Positions 46,701-59,002 of a DNA stretch of 64,000 bases are shown here, piece by piece. Source of the DNA: Cymodocea nodosa. Lineage: Eukaryota; Streptophyta; Magnoliopsida; Alismatales; Cymodoceaceae. The stretch lies in contig CM072336.1 in NCBI GenBank assembly GCA_036874045.1, positions 21,031,501 to 21,095,500 of the forward strand, in the 5' to 3' direction. Each line of letters begins with the position of its first letter. Within the stretch, counting starts at the first letter, position 1. A program made the translations under genes and the position numbers. The notes under the pieces were generated by a model, which worked only from the letters and a program-made list of their open reading frames with translations, did not search any database and was not told the DNA's origin.

Positions 46701-47142
46701 ACTTCATAATGTTTATTCTTAAATCTCATTATTTGACTGCAAAACATTACCTACTATCATTTATTTATAATATTCTTAATTAATAAGAACCATAATATTA
46801 TTAAGCATCACTCCTCTTCAATCTTCCCTTTCTATATTTTGTTCGAATGGTTTTAGAAAACATCAAGAGAATTAATTGTTCCATTCTATAGGAGTGTGCA
46901 CAAATTAAAATCACATCAACCTCTTAAACTATTATTTGGGTACAAGTTTTGCAAGCAATAAGAAAATGATTTGTCGTCATCAATTCACAAACATAACAAA
47001 TCCAAAAAAATTCAATTCTTACATTCGTTTAGTATGGGTTGACTTCTCTAAACCCAATTATGAGAGTATATTTTGGAACATGAATACCAAAATCCAATTC
47101 GTATGATTGCAATTTGATTTATATTATTAGCATGTAGTTATC
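43724..47142. other. Long stretch without recognisable genes
   Basis: No coding domain, RNA gene or complete transposon is visible. At 43850-43990 the phrase CATACCATTGATATTGGTAG recurs with small changes beside TTTCAC/TTTTAT. At 44015-44110 there are AACTTAACAAG/CTCAACGCATTG phrases like the SIRE family B LTRs. The part 44700-45250 has more balanced composition (GGTTTCGAGCCCACTTTCGA) but stops in all frames. 45478-46900 is AT-rich and unassigned. Confidence 0.4.
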
Positions 47143-48605
47143 TGTAGTATCAAAAGGCAACACAAGAAAGAGGTGATATATGTTTTTCAATATTTTCAAT
47201 TATAATTGAAACTTCAAAATAAAAACAAATCAAAACATTATTTTATTCAAATCATTTTATTTAAGGTTTTAATTACAATATACAATTCAATTCTCTTCAG
47301 AAATTATAGATGCGATGATATATCGATATAATGTTTCATCTATTCAATTTCATAATTACAAACAAAGAAAACTAATTTATAGAATTTAAAATATTTCTCC
47401 CTGTTTGATATTTTTTCTTTTTTTTTTCTTCTTCTACAAATCTTTAGTAACAAATATTTAACTTTCTCTTCTTCACCGAAGTTGCTTCATTTTGAGAGTT
47501 TTTCTCCTAAGAGGTATTGATCTCTAAAAGTATATTTCTTTAAGTGTGTAGGGATAATTAGATCAACGAGAATTTTATGTCTTTTATACTTTATTTCTAT
47601 TCCATACATATCTTCCACGTTTATCTACAATCAGTCTCCACTCTTCACATCTTCTATTTTATTTTCAAATTTCGAATACACACATTTTGGTCCATGCTTT
47701 CTTCTCGAATTTTCTTGAATAATTAAGCTTAGATCCTTTGAAAAATTTCCTGCAAAATAACTTTCTTGTCTAAAATTTTTCATCAAATGTAATAACAATA
47801 TGTTGTGTTAATACTAACTCAACACATAAAATAAATAGACTTATAACTCAACACATCTAACTTAACAAGTTTAGCATGTGCCATTCACATGACATGCTTT
47901 GTTCTATAAAATGATAACTTAATGAACCAGTATTAATAAATGTTAAAGAATAATGTATTTATCACATGCAATAATAATAATTTAAGTTTATAATGTTAAC
48001 CTAATGTGTTGTCTTAGTGTTTAATATAGCAACTCAACATGTGTAGTTATGCTAACTTAATGAGTTAAACATTTACAACTTACGTGATACAATATAGCAT
48101 TCGTAAACTTTAAATTTACCACGTGCATAATACTAACTTAATGAGTTCGTTCATGAAACGTAACGTTTTATTCACTAACTCAACGAGTTCTCATGTGACC
48201 TCTTTTTAACCTTTAAGCCTAACTCAACGAGTTCTCACGTGACATTTTTTTAACCTTTAAGCCTAACTCAACGAGTTCTCACGTGACCTTTTTACACAAA
48301 GAACGCTAACTCAATGAGTTCTCTTAACGTGCATTATAGATGATACAAAACTGTAAAATTAAAACATATCATACTTTACAACAAAAACACATGTTAACTT
48401 AACGTTTAGTTAAATGAAAAGTTAATATAACTTAACAACTAGTTATTTAACTTAACATAATTTCAAATCCATTTATAGACAAGTATATAACATTAAATTT
48501 TTTCTATATTAGTTGATATTCTTAATTTACTTTCATAAACAATAGTAATTGATTAAATATGACTACTTACGTTTTGCACACATTATCAAAACATAATATT
48601 TAACA
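47143..48605 (-). repeat. 3' LTR of element C
   Basis: The plus strand starts TGTAGTATC and ends TATTTAACA; in complement it begins TGTTAAATATTATGTTTTGA. It is related to SIRE family B LTRs over its whole length, with repeated AACTCAACGAGTTCTCACGT phrases at 48175-48320. The left flank TTATC (47138-47142) cannot be checked because the other end is outside the window. Confidence 0.78.
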
Positions 48606-48929
48606 ATCTCCTTCTTTTTGATGACAATAAAACCATATTAAATCAATTATGAAATATGTTTAACTTAATGAAGCACCTTTATTGGGTTAAGTTTTAATTC
48701 AACAAACAAGTTTGTTGACTTAAGTTTACTTAAGCTTATTTGTTGTTTGTATATAAAAATCATCTCCCAAAAGTAAAAACTTTCAAAATTTTCAACAAAC
48801 ACATAATCATTTCTCCCTTAATAAAAACTTTAAAACCATAATCATCTTCCCCTTTTTGTCATTTATCAAAAAGATAATTACAAAGGATTAAAATTAAAGA
48901 AAAATATGCACAGCTTAATTCTCTATAAA

Positions 48930-50225
48930 CTTTGATAAAACCTGAAACACATTTACAATAAATGTATTTTTTAAATATGCAATCATTAAATACAAACATT
49001 ACATTTTGTATTAAGAATACAAACATAACAAACAAATGACCATACATTTATCTATTCCTCCTAAGACTATCACCTATAGCATTACATATTTTATCTCCTA
49101 GATGCCTAATATCATTTCTAATGTCATTCAACATTACATCTAAGTCAGGAGGTAGCTCAGGTTACTGTTGTACTTGATTTGAATAATTTTGTTGTTGTTG
49201 TTGCTATTGCTGATATTTTTGCAAATCTTTAATACTGAAAGCTCTCATGTCTTTTATTTTAGATGACCATTCAGATAAATTTAATTGACTTGCAATTAGT
49301 CGACATACAGTATCACCATAAAATAACTTTGAACTCATATGTTGTAGTTGATAAGTGAAAACATCAAACAAATTAATTTAAATTCTGTTAAGTATGCCAA
49401 GTTACATATAAACAACTTCTGCTTACTTCCAGATTATATCCAACTCTTTGAAATAAATTGGCATGCAATATGTTTGCAATAAACTTTGCTTTCGCATTTA
49501 GATTTTCCATTAATCTCATTTTAGAATATACATCTAGAATCTGTGATAAAGATTGAATGTCCCATTCTAGTTGTCTAACTATGTCAAATTTATTTGTAAC
49601 AACAACACCTTCATTCCTTAAGCCCAAGACATCAAAAATCAATTTAGGAGATAAAAGTAAACTCTTGTTGACTTATTTGAGTCTTCAAAAGATTATCATT
49701 CTATATCAGATTACTATAAAAAGCTACAATAAGTTCTTTATATTATTTCCATCTAGTTCCAACTGGTAAGAATTACATTGGCCCTTGAAACTCAAATAGA
49801 TCTTTGATTTCCATTAAATTTTTGAATTTTATAGGTCTAGCATGCAAAATTTGACATGAAATCAAACTATTGTATTTCTGCAATGCTTCATCAGATCTAA
49901 AATAAATCAAATTACCCTAAATATTTAGTATTACATATTCAGAAGGTGATACCTAAAGCCTAGTTTTTGAATTTAATTCATCTTCAGGAATCTCTTCTTC
50001 AAAATGAATGTCATATTGTTCTTCTGTCAAAATATTTTCTTGAAGCTGCTCGGGTAAGCATGATTCTTCAGCTTCAACATTATAAGGAACGTTATCAATA
50101 ATTGCAATATCCATTAATTTAGTTTCTATAGAATGCTTAGAAGTTTCATTTTCTTCAAATTCAACAACCTTTGTATCTGTTTGTAAATCATCATGTTGTT
50201 TAATAAATATTTGCATTTCTTCTTA
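48930..50225 (-). pseudogene. Env-position ORF region of element C (C-terminal part)
   Basis: The complement contains 'EENILTEEQYDIHFEEEIPE'-type acidic sequence (49953-50216), then 'GLRNEGVVVTNKFDIVRQLE' (within 49388-49642) and a glutamine-rich tail ending near 49050. Each block has its counterpart in SIRE-2 at 60230-60300, 60640-60700 and 61060-61260. The family and function are discussed under the SIRE-2 copy. This copy is broken. Confidence 0.65.
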
Positions 50226-50230
50226 TTATG

Positions 50231-51860
50231 TGTTGAGTATTTTGTTTTGATGATGTGTGCTGAATGAAAATAATCATATTTGCTCAATTACTATTGCTTG
50301 TGAAATGAAATTAAAATCATCAATTAATACAGAAAAAGCTTATTGATATAAATACTTGTCTGTATTGGATTTGAAATTATACTAAAGTTAATAACTAGTC
50401 GTTTCATTGCATTAATTTCTCATTTAACTAAACGTTAAGTTAACGTGTGTTTTTATTGAAAAGCATAATATGTTTTAAAGTTATATCTTCTGTATCATGA
50501 ACAATGCACGTTTAGATAACTCGTTAAATTAGAGTTTTGTTCGTATAGAGATCACGTGAGAATTCGTTAAGTTAGAGGCTTAAAGGTTAAAATAGGTCAC
50601 GTGAGAACTCATTAAGTTAGTGAGTAAAAGAAGAGACGAACTCATTAAGTTAGTGTTGTACACATGGTCAAATTATAAGTTACGAATGCTATATTGTATC
50701 ACGTGAGGTGCACATGTTTAACTCGTTAAGTTAACATAACTAAACACGTTGAGTTGCTATATTAAACACTAAGGCAACGCATTAGGTTAGCGTTATAAAC
50801 TTAAGTTGTTATTTTTGCACGTGGTAAAATTCTTATTATAAAAACATTTGTTTATTACTAGTTCATTGAGTTATTGTAACACAACGGAGATGGTTCGTTG
50901 AGTTATCGTAACACCACAGAGATGGTTCGTTGAGTTATCGTAACACCACAAAGATAGTTCGTTGAGTTAGCTATAGTACTTGTCACATGAGTTGGCACAT
51001 GAGGAACTCGTTAAGTTATATATATACTTGTGTTACTCGTTTAGTTAACATTAAAGTAACAACTTCTTATTACACTAATGAAAAATTTTGGAAGAGAGTT
51101 TATTTTGCAGGAAAATTTTCAGAGATCTAGGATGGATGATTAAAGAAAATTCAAAATGTAAATGTGGGTCAGAACGTGTGTATTTCGATGAAGGAAAAAG
51201 AAAAGACGTGAAGAAGTGGAAAACTAATAGTGATTAAACGTGGAGGATATGCTTGAAATGAAGATACAATATAAAAGGCATAGAATTCTTGTTGATCAGT
51301 TATCCCTGCACACCAAAAGAAAAATCTTTTCAGGGATCAAAAACACCTCTTCGGGGAAAAGCTCTCAGGTGGAAGAAAATTCAGTGAAGTAGAAAAAGGT
51401 AAGATATATGTCATTGAAGATTTGAAGTATCAGATGGAAGAAAATTCAGTGAAGCAAAAAGGTTAGATTTATGTCATTGAAGATTTAAAGTATCAGAAAA
51501 AAGCAAATTCGGTGAAGTAGAGAAAGACAAGATATTCGTCACTGAAGAATTGCTGAAGAAGAAAGAGAAGAAGAAGAAGAAGAAAGATCTCAAACAAGGA
51601 GAAATGTTTTAAAATTCTGTAAATTAGTTTTCTCTATTTATAGTTATGAAATTATATAGATGAAACATGGTATCGATATATAATTGCATCTACAATTTCT
51701 AAGGAGAATTGAATTGTATATTGTAATTGAAACCTTGAATAAAAATGATTTTATGAAAATAGTGTCTCGACTTGTTTTTGAGTTTTAAAGTTTCAATTAT
51801 ATTCGAAAATGTTGAAAAACACAATTCACCCCCCCTCTTGTGTAGCCATACGATCCTACA
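50231..51860 (+). repeat. 5' LTR of SIRE-2
   Basis: Starts TGTTGAGTATTTTG, ends CATACGATCCTACA. Contains repeated AACTCGTTAAGTTAG phrases next to TCACGTGAG boxes (50520-50770), a 32-bp tandem repeat (50860-50972) and a GAA-rich stretch near 51560. Confidence 0.92.
50860..50976 (+). repeat. 32-bp tandem repeat in family B LTR
   Basis: Units begin at 50860, 50892, 50924 and (partial) 50956. Each reads GGTTCGTTGAGTTATCGTAA plus a CACCACAGAGAT-like ending. The same array is in the 3' LTR at 62423, 62455, 62487 and 62519, and a shorter version in complement in the solo LTR at about 20770-20865. Confidence 0.85.
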
Positions 51861-51880
51861 AGTGGTATTAGAGCTTTGTT
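51861..51880 (+). promoter_or_regulatory. Primer-binding site of SIRE-2
   Basis: TGGTATTAGAGC at 51863-51874 is a one-base variant of the initiator-methionine-tRNA primer site, two bases past the LTR. Confidence 0.82.
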
Positions 51881-52059
51881 AATAATCTTTGATATAAAAT
51901 CAATATCAACTTATTTAATATCATTGCTTATTCTGCCTTCCTTGTTTTTAAACAGAAATTAATATCTGAGCATACGTTTAATTTTCTTGATATAAGGCTC
52001 AAGTTGTTTTAAAGTTTTAGACTGTTTAAAATCAAATAGGTTGAAAAATCTAAGGTAAG

Positions 52060-54310
52060 ATGGCTACTAGAAATGGTAATTTTTCTTTGTATGAAGACCA
52101 AAATCTTAATCATCCTCCTTTATTTGATGGAATACATTTTTAATATTGGAAATATAGGATGACAGTTTTTCTTCAAAGTATAGATCATAAGTTGTGGTTC
52201 ATGATTTCTAAATCATATACTCCGTTATCTACCCCTTATAATACTTAGACAATTACTGAAAAAGAAAATAAAACTCTAAATGCTAAGGGATTAAATATTT
52301 TATTTTGTGCATTGAGTTATGAACAGTTCAGTAAAATGTCGGCATATAAATCTGCTTATGAGGTGTGGCATGGATTAAAGGTTTCATATGAAGGTACTTC
52401 TCAAGTTAAAGAGACTAAGATAAACATGTTAATTCATAAGTATGAACTCTTTAAGATGCATGAAGACGAAAGTATTTTTGAGATGTTTTCCAGGTTTCTT
52501 GATATAATAAACTCTTTAAAATGCTTAGGAAAGAATTTTGAACAAAAGGATTTGGTGAGGAAAATTCTCAGATCCCTAAGTTCTAAATGGTCTTATAAAG
52601 TAACATCAATTGAGGAATCACGAGATTTAAATGTTTATACCATGAATGAACTTATAGGAAACTTAATTGCTTATGAAGTTCAATTAAATGAATCACTGAG
52701 TCAAAATAAACTAAAAATAAAGAAAGAAATAGCCTTCGAAATTAATTTAGATTCTGATATATCTACTGATTTTGACGAGGATTTGATCTTGTTGACTAGG
52801 AAATTCAAGAAAGCATAGAAAGTTAGGAAACAACAAAGGAACAAAAATGATAAACCCTCAACGTCAAAATCACTAAATGACAATAATTCTTCATCCAGAA
52901 AGTATGTATGTTACAACTGTAAGAAATCTGGACATCTTTCTCTAAATTTTCCTATAAAGAAAAATGAAAAGCATAGTAGGACAAATCAGAAGAAGATGGC
53001 TCAGAAAACTCAGAAAAAGTTTTACAAGAAAAAAGCTTTGAAGGTCACTTGAGATGACACATCTAATGAGTTTGAATCTGAGGAATCATTATCAAAATCT
53101 TCACGTTCAGAAGGAGAATCAGAGTTAGAAGACGTTGCTCATGTGTGCTTCATGGCAGATAAGTTTGAGGTAATATCTGATCCTGAAAGTTATTCAGATT
53201 TTAACTTTGATGAATTATTATGTGCTTATCATGCATTATTACAAAAACTTAAAGTTTGTAAACTAGAAAATAAGAATATCAGAAACTCTTTATCCATTGT
53301 GGAAGAAGAAAATTGTTTCCTATCTACTACTTTAGAAAAGTTTAAATGTGATAATGAAAATCATGCTAGAGAATTGCATAAATTTAGATTTAATGAATGT
53401 GTCTTGCATGAACAAATATAGAATATAAATGTTGAAAAATTAAAGATAGAATCTGAAAATGAAGTATTTAGAAAAAATATAAATGATCTTGAATTAGAGA
53501 TTGATAAATTAAAAATGAGAGAGCTAGATTTAAATTCTACCATTAAGAAATGGAATTTAAGTCAAACTAAGTTAGACAAACTAACTAGTACCCTTGCGGT
53601 GCCATATAAATTTGGCTTAGGATTTGATTATCCTGAATATCTTGAATCTCAAGCTAATAAAGGATTTATTAGTTGTAGTTCAAGTAAATCTAAGATTAAA
53701 ATTCCTTTTATCATGAAACAAGGTAATAAATACGTAGAAGTAGGTAATTCAAGGGATGAATTATGTAGTAATAATATAAATCAATGTGATTTGTCTAAAT
53801 GTACTTCTAACATGACTATTAATATTTCTAAAAATCTTGTTTCTTGTTTTGGAAATTCAGTTTCTAATGTTTCTAAAATTTTAGGCAATTGTAGTAAACT
53901 GAAAATTCAGAAACCTGAGCATGTAATTCAAAACACTAGTATCAAACCAATTACTCATTCTACATGTGATAAATCTGAAAACTCTTGTGTAGAAAAAGAT
54001 TTTGTATGTATTGAAAATTCAAATACAAGTACAAAATCTTGATATGAACTTACTGAAATATATGAGCATGACCAAAATAAATTAACATCTGATAAAAATT
54101 GGTTTGGTCTTGGTTATACTACATCTGAAAACAAAAAGAATGATTATAAGAGCAATAATGCTATAAGTAAGTATGATGCTAATGATAAGTCTATAGTACT
54201 TACGACTAATAAGAATGTAAATGATAATGTTAAACTGTTTTTAAACAAAAAGAAGAAATATGTATTTAATGAACTTGGTCCTCAACAACATTGGGTACCA
54301 AGAAAAAGTT
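52060..54310 (+). pseudogene. gag region of SIRE-2
   Basis: The ATG at 52060 lies 200 bases past the LTR. It is followed by the copia Gag N-terminal block, a UBN2-type core (52312-52818, 'EVWHGLKVSYEGTSQVKETK'), a CCHC-type knuckle 'CYNCKKSGHL' near 52910, an acidic serine-rich stretch (53080-53200), and coiled-coil-like sequence (53143-53600). A long serine- and asparagine-rich linker (53515-54042) and 'HWVPRKSFS' precede protease. SIRE Gag proteins are unusually long, as here. The copy is broken. Confidence 0.78.
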
Positions 54311-54324
54311 TTTCTTAATTTGTT

Positions 54325-57300
54325 TTGCAAGAGGAAACAACATCAAAATGTATCTTAGACAATGGAGTATCAAGTCACATGACCGGACAGAAAAGTCTAC
54401 TACAAAATTTTACAAATACCATGAAAGGAAGTGTAACATTTGGAAACAAAAGCAAGGATAAAATCATAGGTATGGGTAATGTTCAAATAACTCCAACTTG
54501 TGTTATTTCGAATGTACTATATGTAGAAAACCTAGGACTTAATTTGTTGAGTGTTATAAAACTAAGAATGGATACTATGTAGTGTTTGAAGATAATGTAT
54601 GCAAAATTATTGATAAAAATACAGATGAAATTAAGTTTATTGCTAAAAGAAAAGGTTCTGTATGCATTTTATCTTTACCTTCTAGTGTAGTTGATTTAAA
54701 TTCATGTTTACTAACTGAAACTAGTGATGCATATCTATAGCATAGAAGGATTGGGCATATAAATATGAAACTGTTACATAAACTATCTAAAAAACATTTA
54801 GTGAGAGGTTTACCAAAGATTAAATACTCAAAGGACTTTATGTGTGATGCATGTGAGTTAGGTAAACTTCACAAAAACTCTTTAAAATCCAAAACTGATA
54901 TTTCAAGCAAGAGAGTCTTAGAACTTATACATATGGATCTATTTGGACCAACAAGAATCATGAGTCTTGGTTGTAAATAGTATGTGTTTGTTTTAGTAGA
55001 TGACTTCTCTAGATACACTTGAGTATATTTTTTAGCATCTAAGATAGAAGTTTTTGAAAAATTTAAAATGTTTTGCAATTTTGTTCAAAATGAACAAAGT
55101 GTCTCTGTTCAAAAACTTAGGAGTGATCATGGTACGAAATTTGATAATGATCAAATGAATAATTATTGTATAGATCATGACATTGATCATTGATTTTCTT
55201 TTCCAAGAGCACCGTCTCAAAATGGTGTTGTTAAGAGAAAGAATAGATCACTTTAGGAAATGGCCATGTTGAATGAACATAAGTTACCTTAAAATCTTTG
55301 GGCTGAAGTAGTGAATACAGCTTGTTATGTTATTAATAGAAGTCACTTAAGACCTCGTGTTAATAAAACTCCTTTTGAAATTATGTTTAATAGGGTTCCA
55401 AAAATTTCCTATATGAAACCATTTGGCTGCAAGTGTTTTATTCTTAATACTAAGGATAAAAGGGACAAATTTTAAGCCAAAGTGGATGAAGGAATTTTTG
55501 TAGGTTACTCTACTAGAAGTAAAGCCTATAGAGTATATAACAAGACTTCTAGAACTATTGAAGAAACCCTCCATGTAAGCTTCAATGAAAATTCTTTTAG
55601 AGAATCTCAATCTAAAGCTGATAATGATGATATGATCAATTTCCCAAAAGAGTTGGAGATTAATAGAGAGATTGAAGATTTATTTGAGAAAATCAAAAAT
55701 ATGAACTTAAATGATCAAACTAATGATGAAAGTGATGGACTTTCAGATGTTGATGAGAATATTGAGGAAAATCAAAGAAATTGGTGTTATTCTTCATCAC
55801 ATCCTATTACTCAAGTCATTGGTAATATTAATGAGGGAGTTAAAACTAGAGCTTCAGTAAATTTAAATAGTATGTGTATGTCTGTTTCTATGGTGGAACC
55901 AAGAAATATAGGAGAAGTATTATCTGATAAAAATTGGATAGTGGTAATGTAAGAAGAACTAAATCAATTCATCAGAAATGATGTTTGAGAATTAGTCTCT
56001 CCACCAAAACGTTAGTCCATAATAGGTACAAAATGGATCTTTAGAAACAAAACTAATGAAACTAGTCAATTTATAAGGAACAAAGCTAGATTAGTTGCAC
56101 AAGGGTATACACAGGAAGAAGGACTAGATTATGATAAAACATTTGCTCTTGTGGCTAGGTTAGAAAGTATTAGAATATTATTGGCCTATACTTGTTATAT
56201 GGATTTTAAATTATATCAAATGGATGTAAAGAGTGCATTTCTAAATGGTTTTATTAATGAAGAAGTCTATGTAAAACAACCACCTGGATTTGAAGATATT
56301 AAAAATCTTGACTTTGTGTATAAGTTGAATAAAGCCTTATATGGTTTGAAGCAAGCACCTAGATCATGGTATGAAATATTATGTACTTTTTTATTAGAAC
56401 AAGATTATATCATGGGAAAAGTAGATCATACTCTATTTATTAAGAGAGATGGTAAAGATCAGATTGTTGTTCAAATATATGTAGATGATATAATCTTTAG
56501 AGCAACTTCTGATAAACTAATAAAAATATTTTCTGAAGAGATGACTAGTCAGTTTGAAATGAGTATGATAGGAGAACTTTCATATTTTCTAGGACTTCAA
56601 ATTAAGCAAATGGATAAAGGTATATTTTTAAATCAGGAAAAATATCCAGATGAAATGCTTAAGAAATTTAATTTTAATGATACAAGAATTCGAAGAACTC
56701 CTATGAGTACTTCTTTAAAGTTAGATATTGATGACATAGGAAAATCAATAGATCAAAGAAAATACAGAAGTATGATTGGTTCTTTACTTTATTTGACTGT
56801 TAGTAGGCTTGATATTATGTTTGTTGTGTGTGCTTGTGCTAGATTTCAATCTAATCCTAAAGAATCACACTCAATTGTAGTTAAAAGAATATTTAGATAT
56901 ATAAAAGGAACTAAAAATTTCAGACTGTATTATTCTAAGGATAGTTCAATAGATTTTATAGGATATACTGATGTTGATTATGTAGGATCTAAATCTGATA
57001 GAAAGAGTACTAGTGGCACATGTCAATTATTGGGAAATAATTTGATGTCATGGTTTAGTAAAAAGCAAAACTGTGTAGCACTTTCTACTACAGAAGCTGA
57101 ATATGTTGCTGTTGCACTATGTTGCACTCAGATTCTGTGGATAAGGCAAACTTTAGAAGATTTTGGATTATCTTATGATATAACTGAGATTTATTGTGAC
57201 AGTAGTTCTGCAATAAATCTTTCCAAAAATCCTGTATTACATTCTAGAGCAAAGCATATAGAGGTTAGACATCAATTTCTAAGAGATAACGTAATTAAAG

Positions 57301-57428
57301 GAAAAATTAAATTAGAATTTATGTCTAGTAAAAATCAATTAGCTGATATATTTACAAAACCTTTAGACAAAAATACATTCTACAACATAAGATTAAATTT
57401 GGGTATTTGTAGGCTATGTCATGTGTAA
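54325..57428 (+). pseudogene. pol region of SIRE-2 (protease, integrase, RT, RNase H)
   Basis: Protease context 'CILDNGVSSHMTGQ' is near 54337, GAG-pre-integrase 'RRIGHINMKLLHKL' near 54745-54900, the integrase core follows to about 55260, and its C-terminal domain runs to about 55600. Reverse transcriptase starts near 55950. An unbroken stretch of 425 codons (56151-57428) holds most of RT ('LYQMDVKSAFLNGFI', 'YGLKQAPRSWYE', 'VQIYVDDIIF') and RNase H ('CVALSTTEAEYVAV', '[14 protein letters not shown]'), and ends in TAA. Upstream parts are broken. Domain order is Ty1/copia. Confidence 0.88.
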
Positions 57429-58978
57429 AATGCTTAGACTCCACACAAAAAGATAAAAATTATTGATGATGTTGTTCACCTCATAGATATTATATACTTA
57501 TCATAAATATCTAAGTAATATCTAAACTACTGCTTAAGATACTATGTATTTATTGTAAAATCATAGTAGTATCTTATTGATTTTAAGTAGTTTATCAATT
57601 TTAATGGTTTTCACGATTTTAAGTGGAAGTGTAAATGAAAAGCATTAAATACTTCTGAAATTTTGAAATTTTGATTAAGTGTTTTCTTTGAATCAAGGAA
57701 AGTGCATATGATCATGCATAAATTTGACTTAATTGATTAAACTTGTAGAATAATTTATATGTAAATCATCTTAAACTGTTAATCAAAAGTATGAACTTAT
57801 TGAAACTGATTCATATTTTCAGTAAAATCATAGAAGTAAAAATTGTATGAGATTTGTGTTTTATTGCATCTATATTAATGGAATACATATATACTGTACT
57901 TAAAATGAAAAGTACTTACAAAGTGAAAATCTTTGAGAGTTTATTGATTAGTTTGATCATGAGCCTTTTGTACTTGAGTAGATAGGTATGTAAGGATAGT
58001 TGTCCTAAAAAAGGATTCTTTAAATCTGGCAACCTAAGGTCTTGATTAGATCTAGGATTGTTGATTGAAAGCTCATTACACGGGTACATTAAAAAACTCT
58101 TGTATGATTCAAACTTTTCAAACTAACTTTTAAAGAAAATTATGAATATTTACTATTTTGAAAAAAAAAAGTTTCATTAATTACATATATCTTTGAATCG
58201 AATATAGTTTCTACCAATATAATTACTGATTTATTGAATCAACATTAGTACTTTTGAAAATGTTTATTTGAGATACATTCTTTTATTCTCCTTGAATTAA
58301 TCTTATTAAGTTCATAGTTGTGTTTTGATTCATATACAGTAGGAATTGATTCTAGAAATCATTTTTTTGAATTCAGAATAACGGAAGTTTCTAAAGAGAA
58401 AATTTAAAAGTCTAGTTATACTTAACATCTACTGTTATACAAGTATATTTTGTATGTTATTGAATATATGAGAAGTATATTTGTAGGGGGAGGAATTAAT
58501 AATGTCCAAAACAGATTAATATAATTTAGAATACAAATCTTGGTTAATCTGAATTAAAGTCCTCTTAAGATCTTGATGAAACAATTTAAAAAGACAAACA
58601 AACTATTTTAGATTCATAAGAAGAGAATGTTAGAATAGTTTACAATGTTCTCAAGATAATGTTAAGTGTAGCATATGTGTTGTCTTTGGACGGTAGCATC
58701 CGAAACTTATTTGTTTAAGTGTACTAATTGAACGTTATGTTATATAAGGTAACGTGTAAAACTACCTCTAGACAACGTTTTACTCGTTAGGTTAGTTAAC
58801 GCTGCGAGTTCTACTTGAATATTTCGGGTACCTTGTTTGAATAAACTATATTCAATACTCATTTAAAGTCCAAACCCAACTTATACACGTTGAGTTACTC
58901 ACCTAAAAACCCTATTTAAACACTTATTACACAGGCACTTAGGTTATTTGTAAACTTTGTCAAGAAAATCTTTCCCGC
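57429..58978 (+). mobile_element. Non-coding spacer between pol and the extra ORF region of SIRE-2
   Basis: About 1.5 kb of AT-rich sequence with no domain. A GGGGGAGGAATTAATAATGT stretch near 58486 resembles a polypurine tract. At 58730-58900 phrases such as AACGTTATG, AACGTGTAAAAC, CTCGTTAGGTTAGTTAACG and ACGTTGAGTTACTC resemble the LTR U3 of the same family, so this spacer may hold a second promoter for the downstream ORF. That promoter role is inference. Confidence 0.5.
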
Positions 58979-59002
58979 TTGTTGCTGTTACAACTTGCGA
59001 CG

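Noticed and set aside
50860-50976. CRISPR-like array
   Set aside because: The 32-base units abut with no spacers and lie inside an LTR; an identical arrangement is in the partner LTR.
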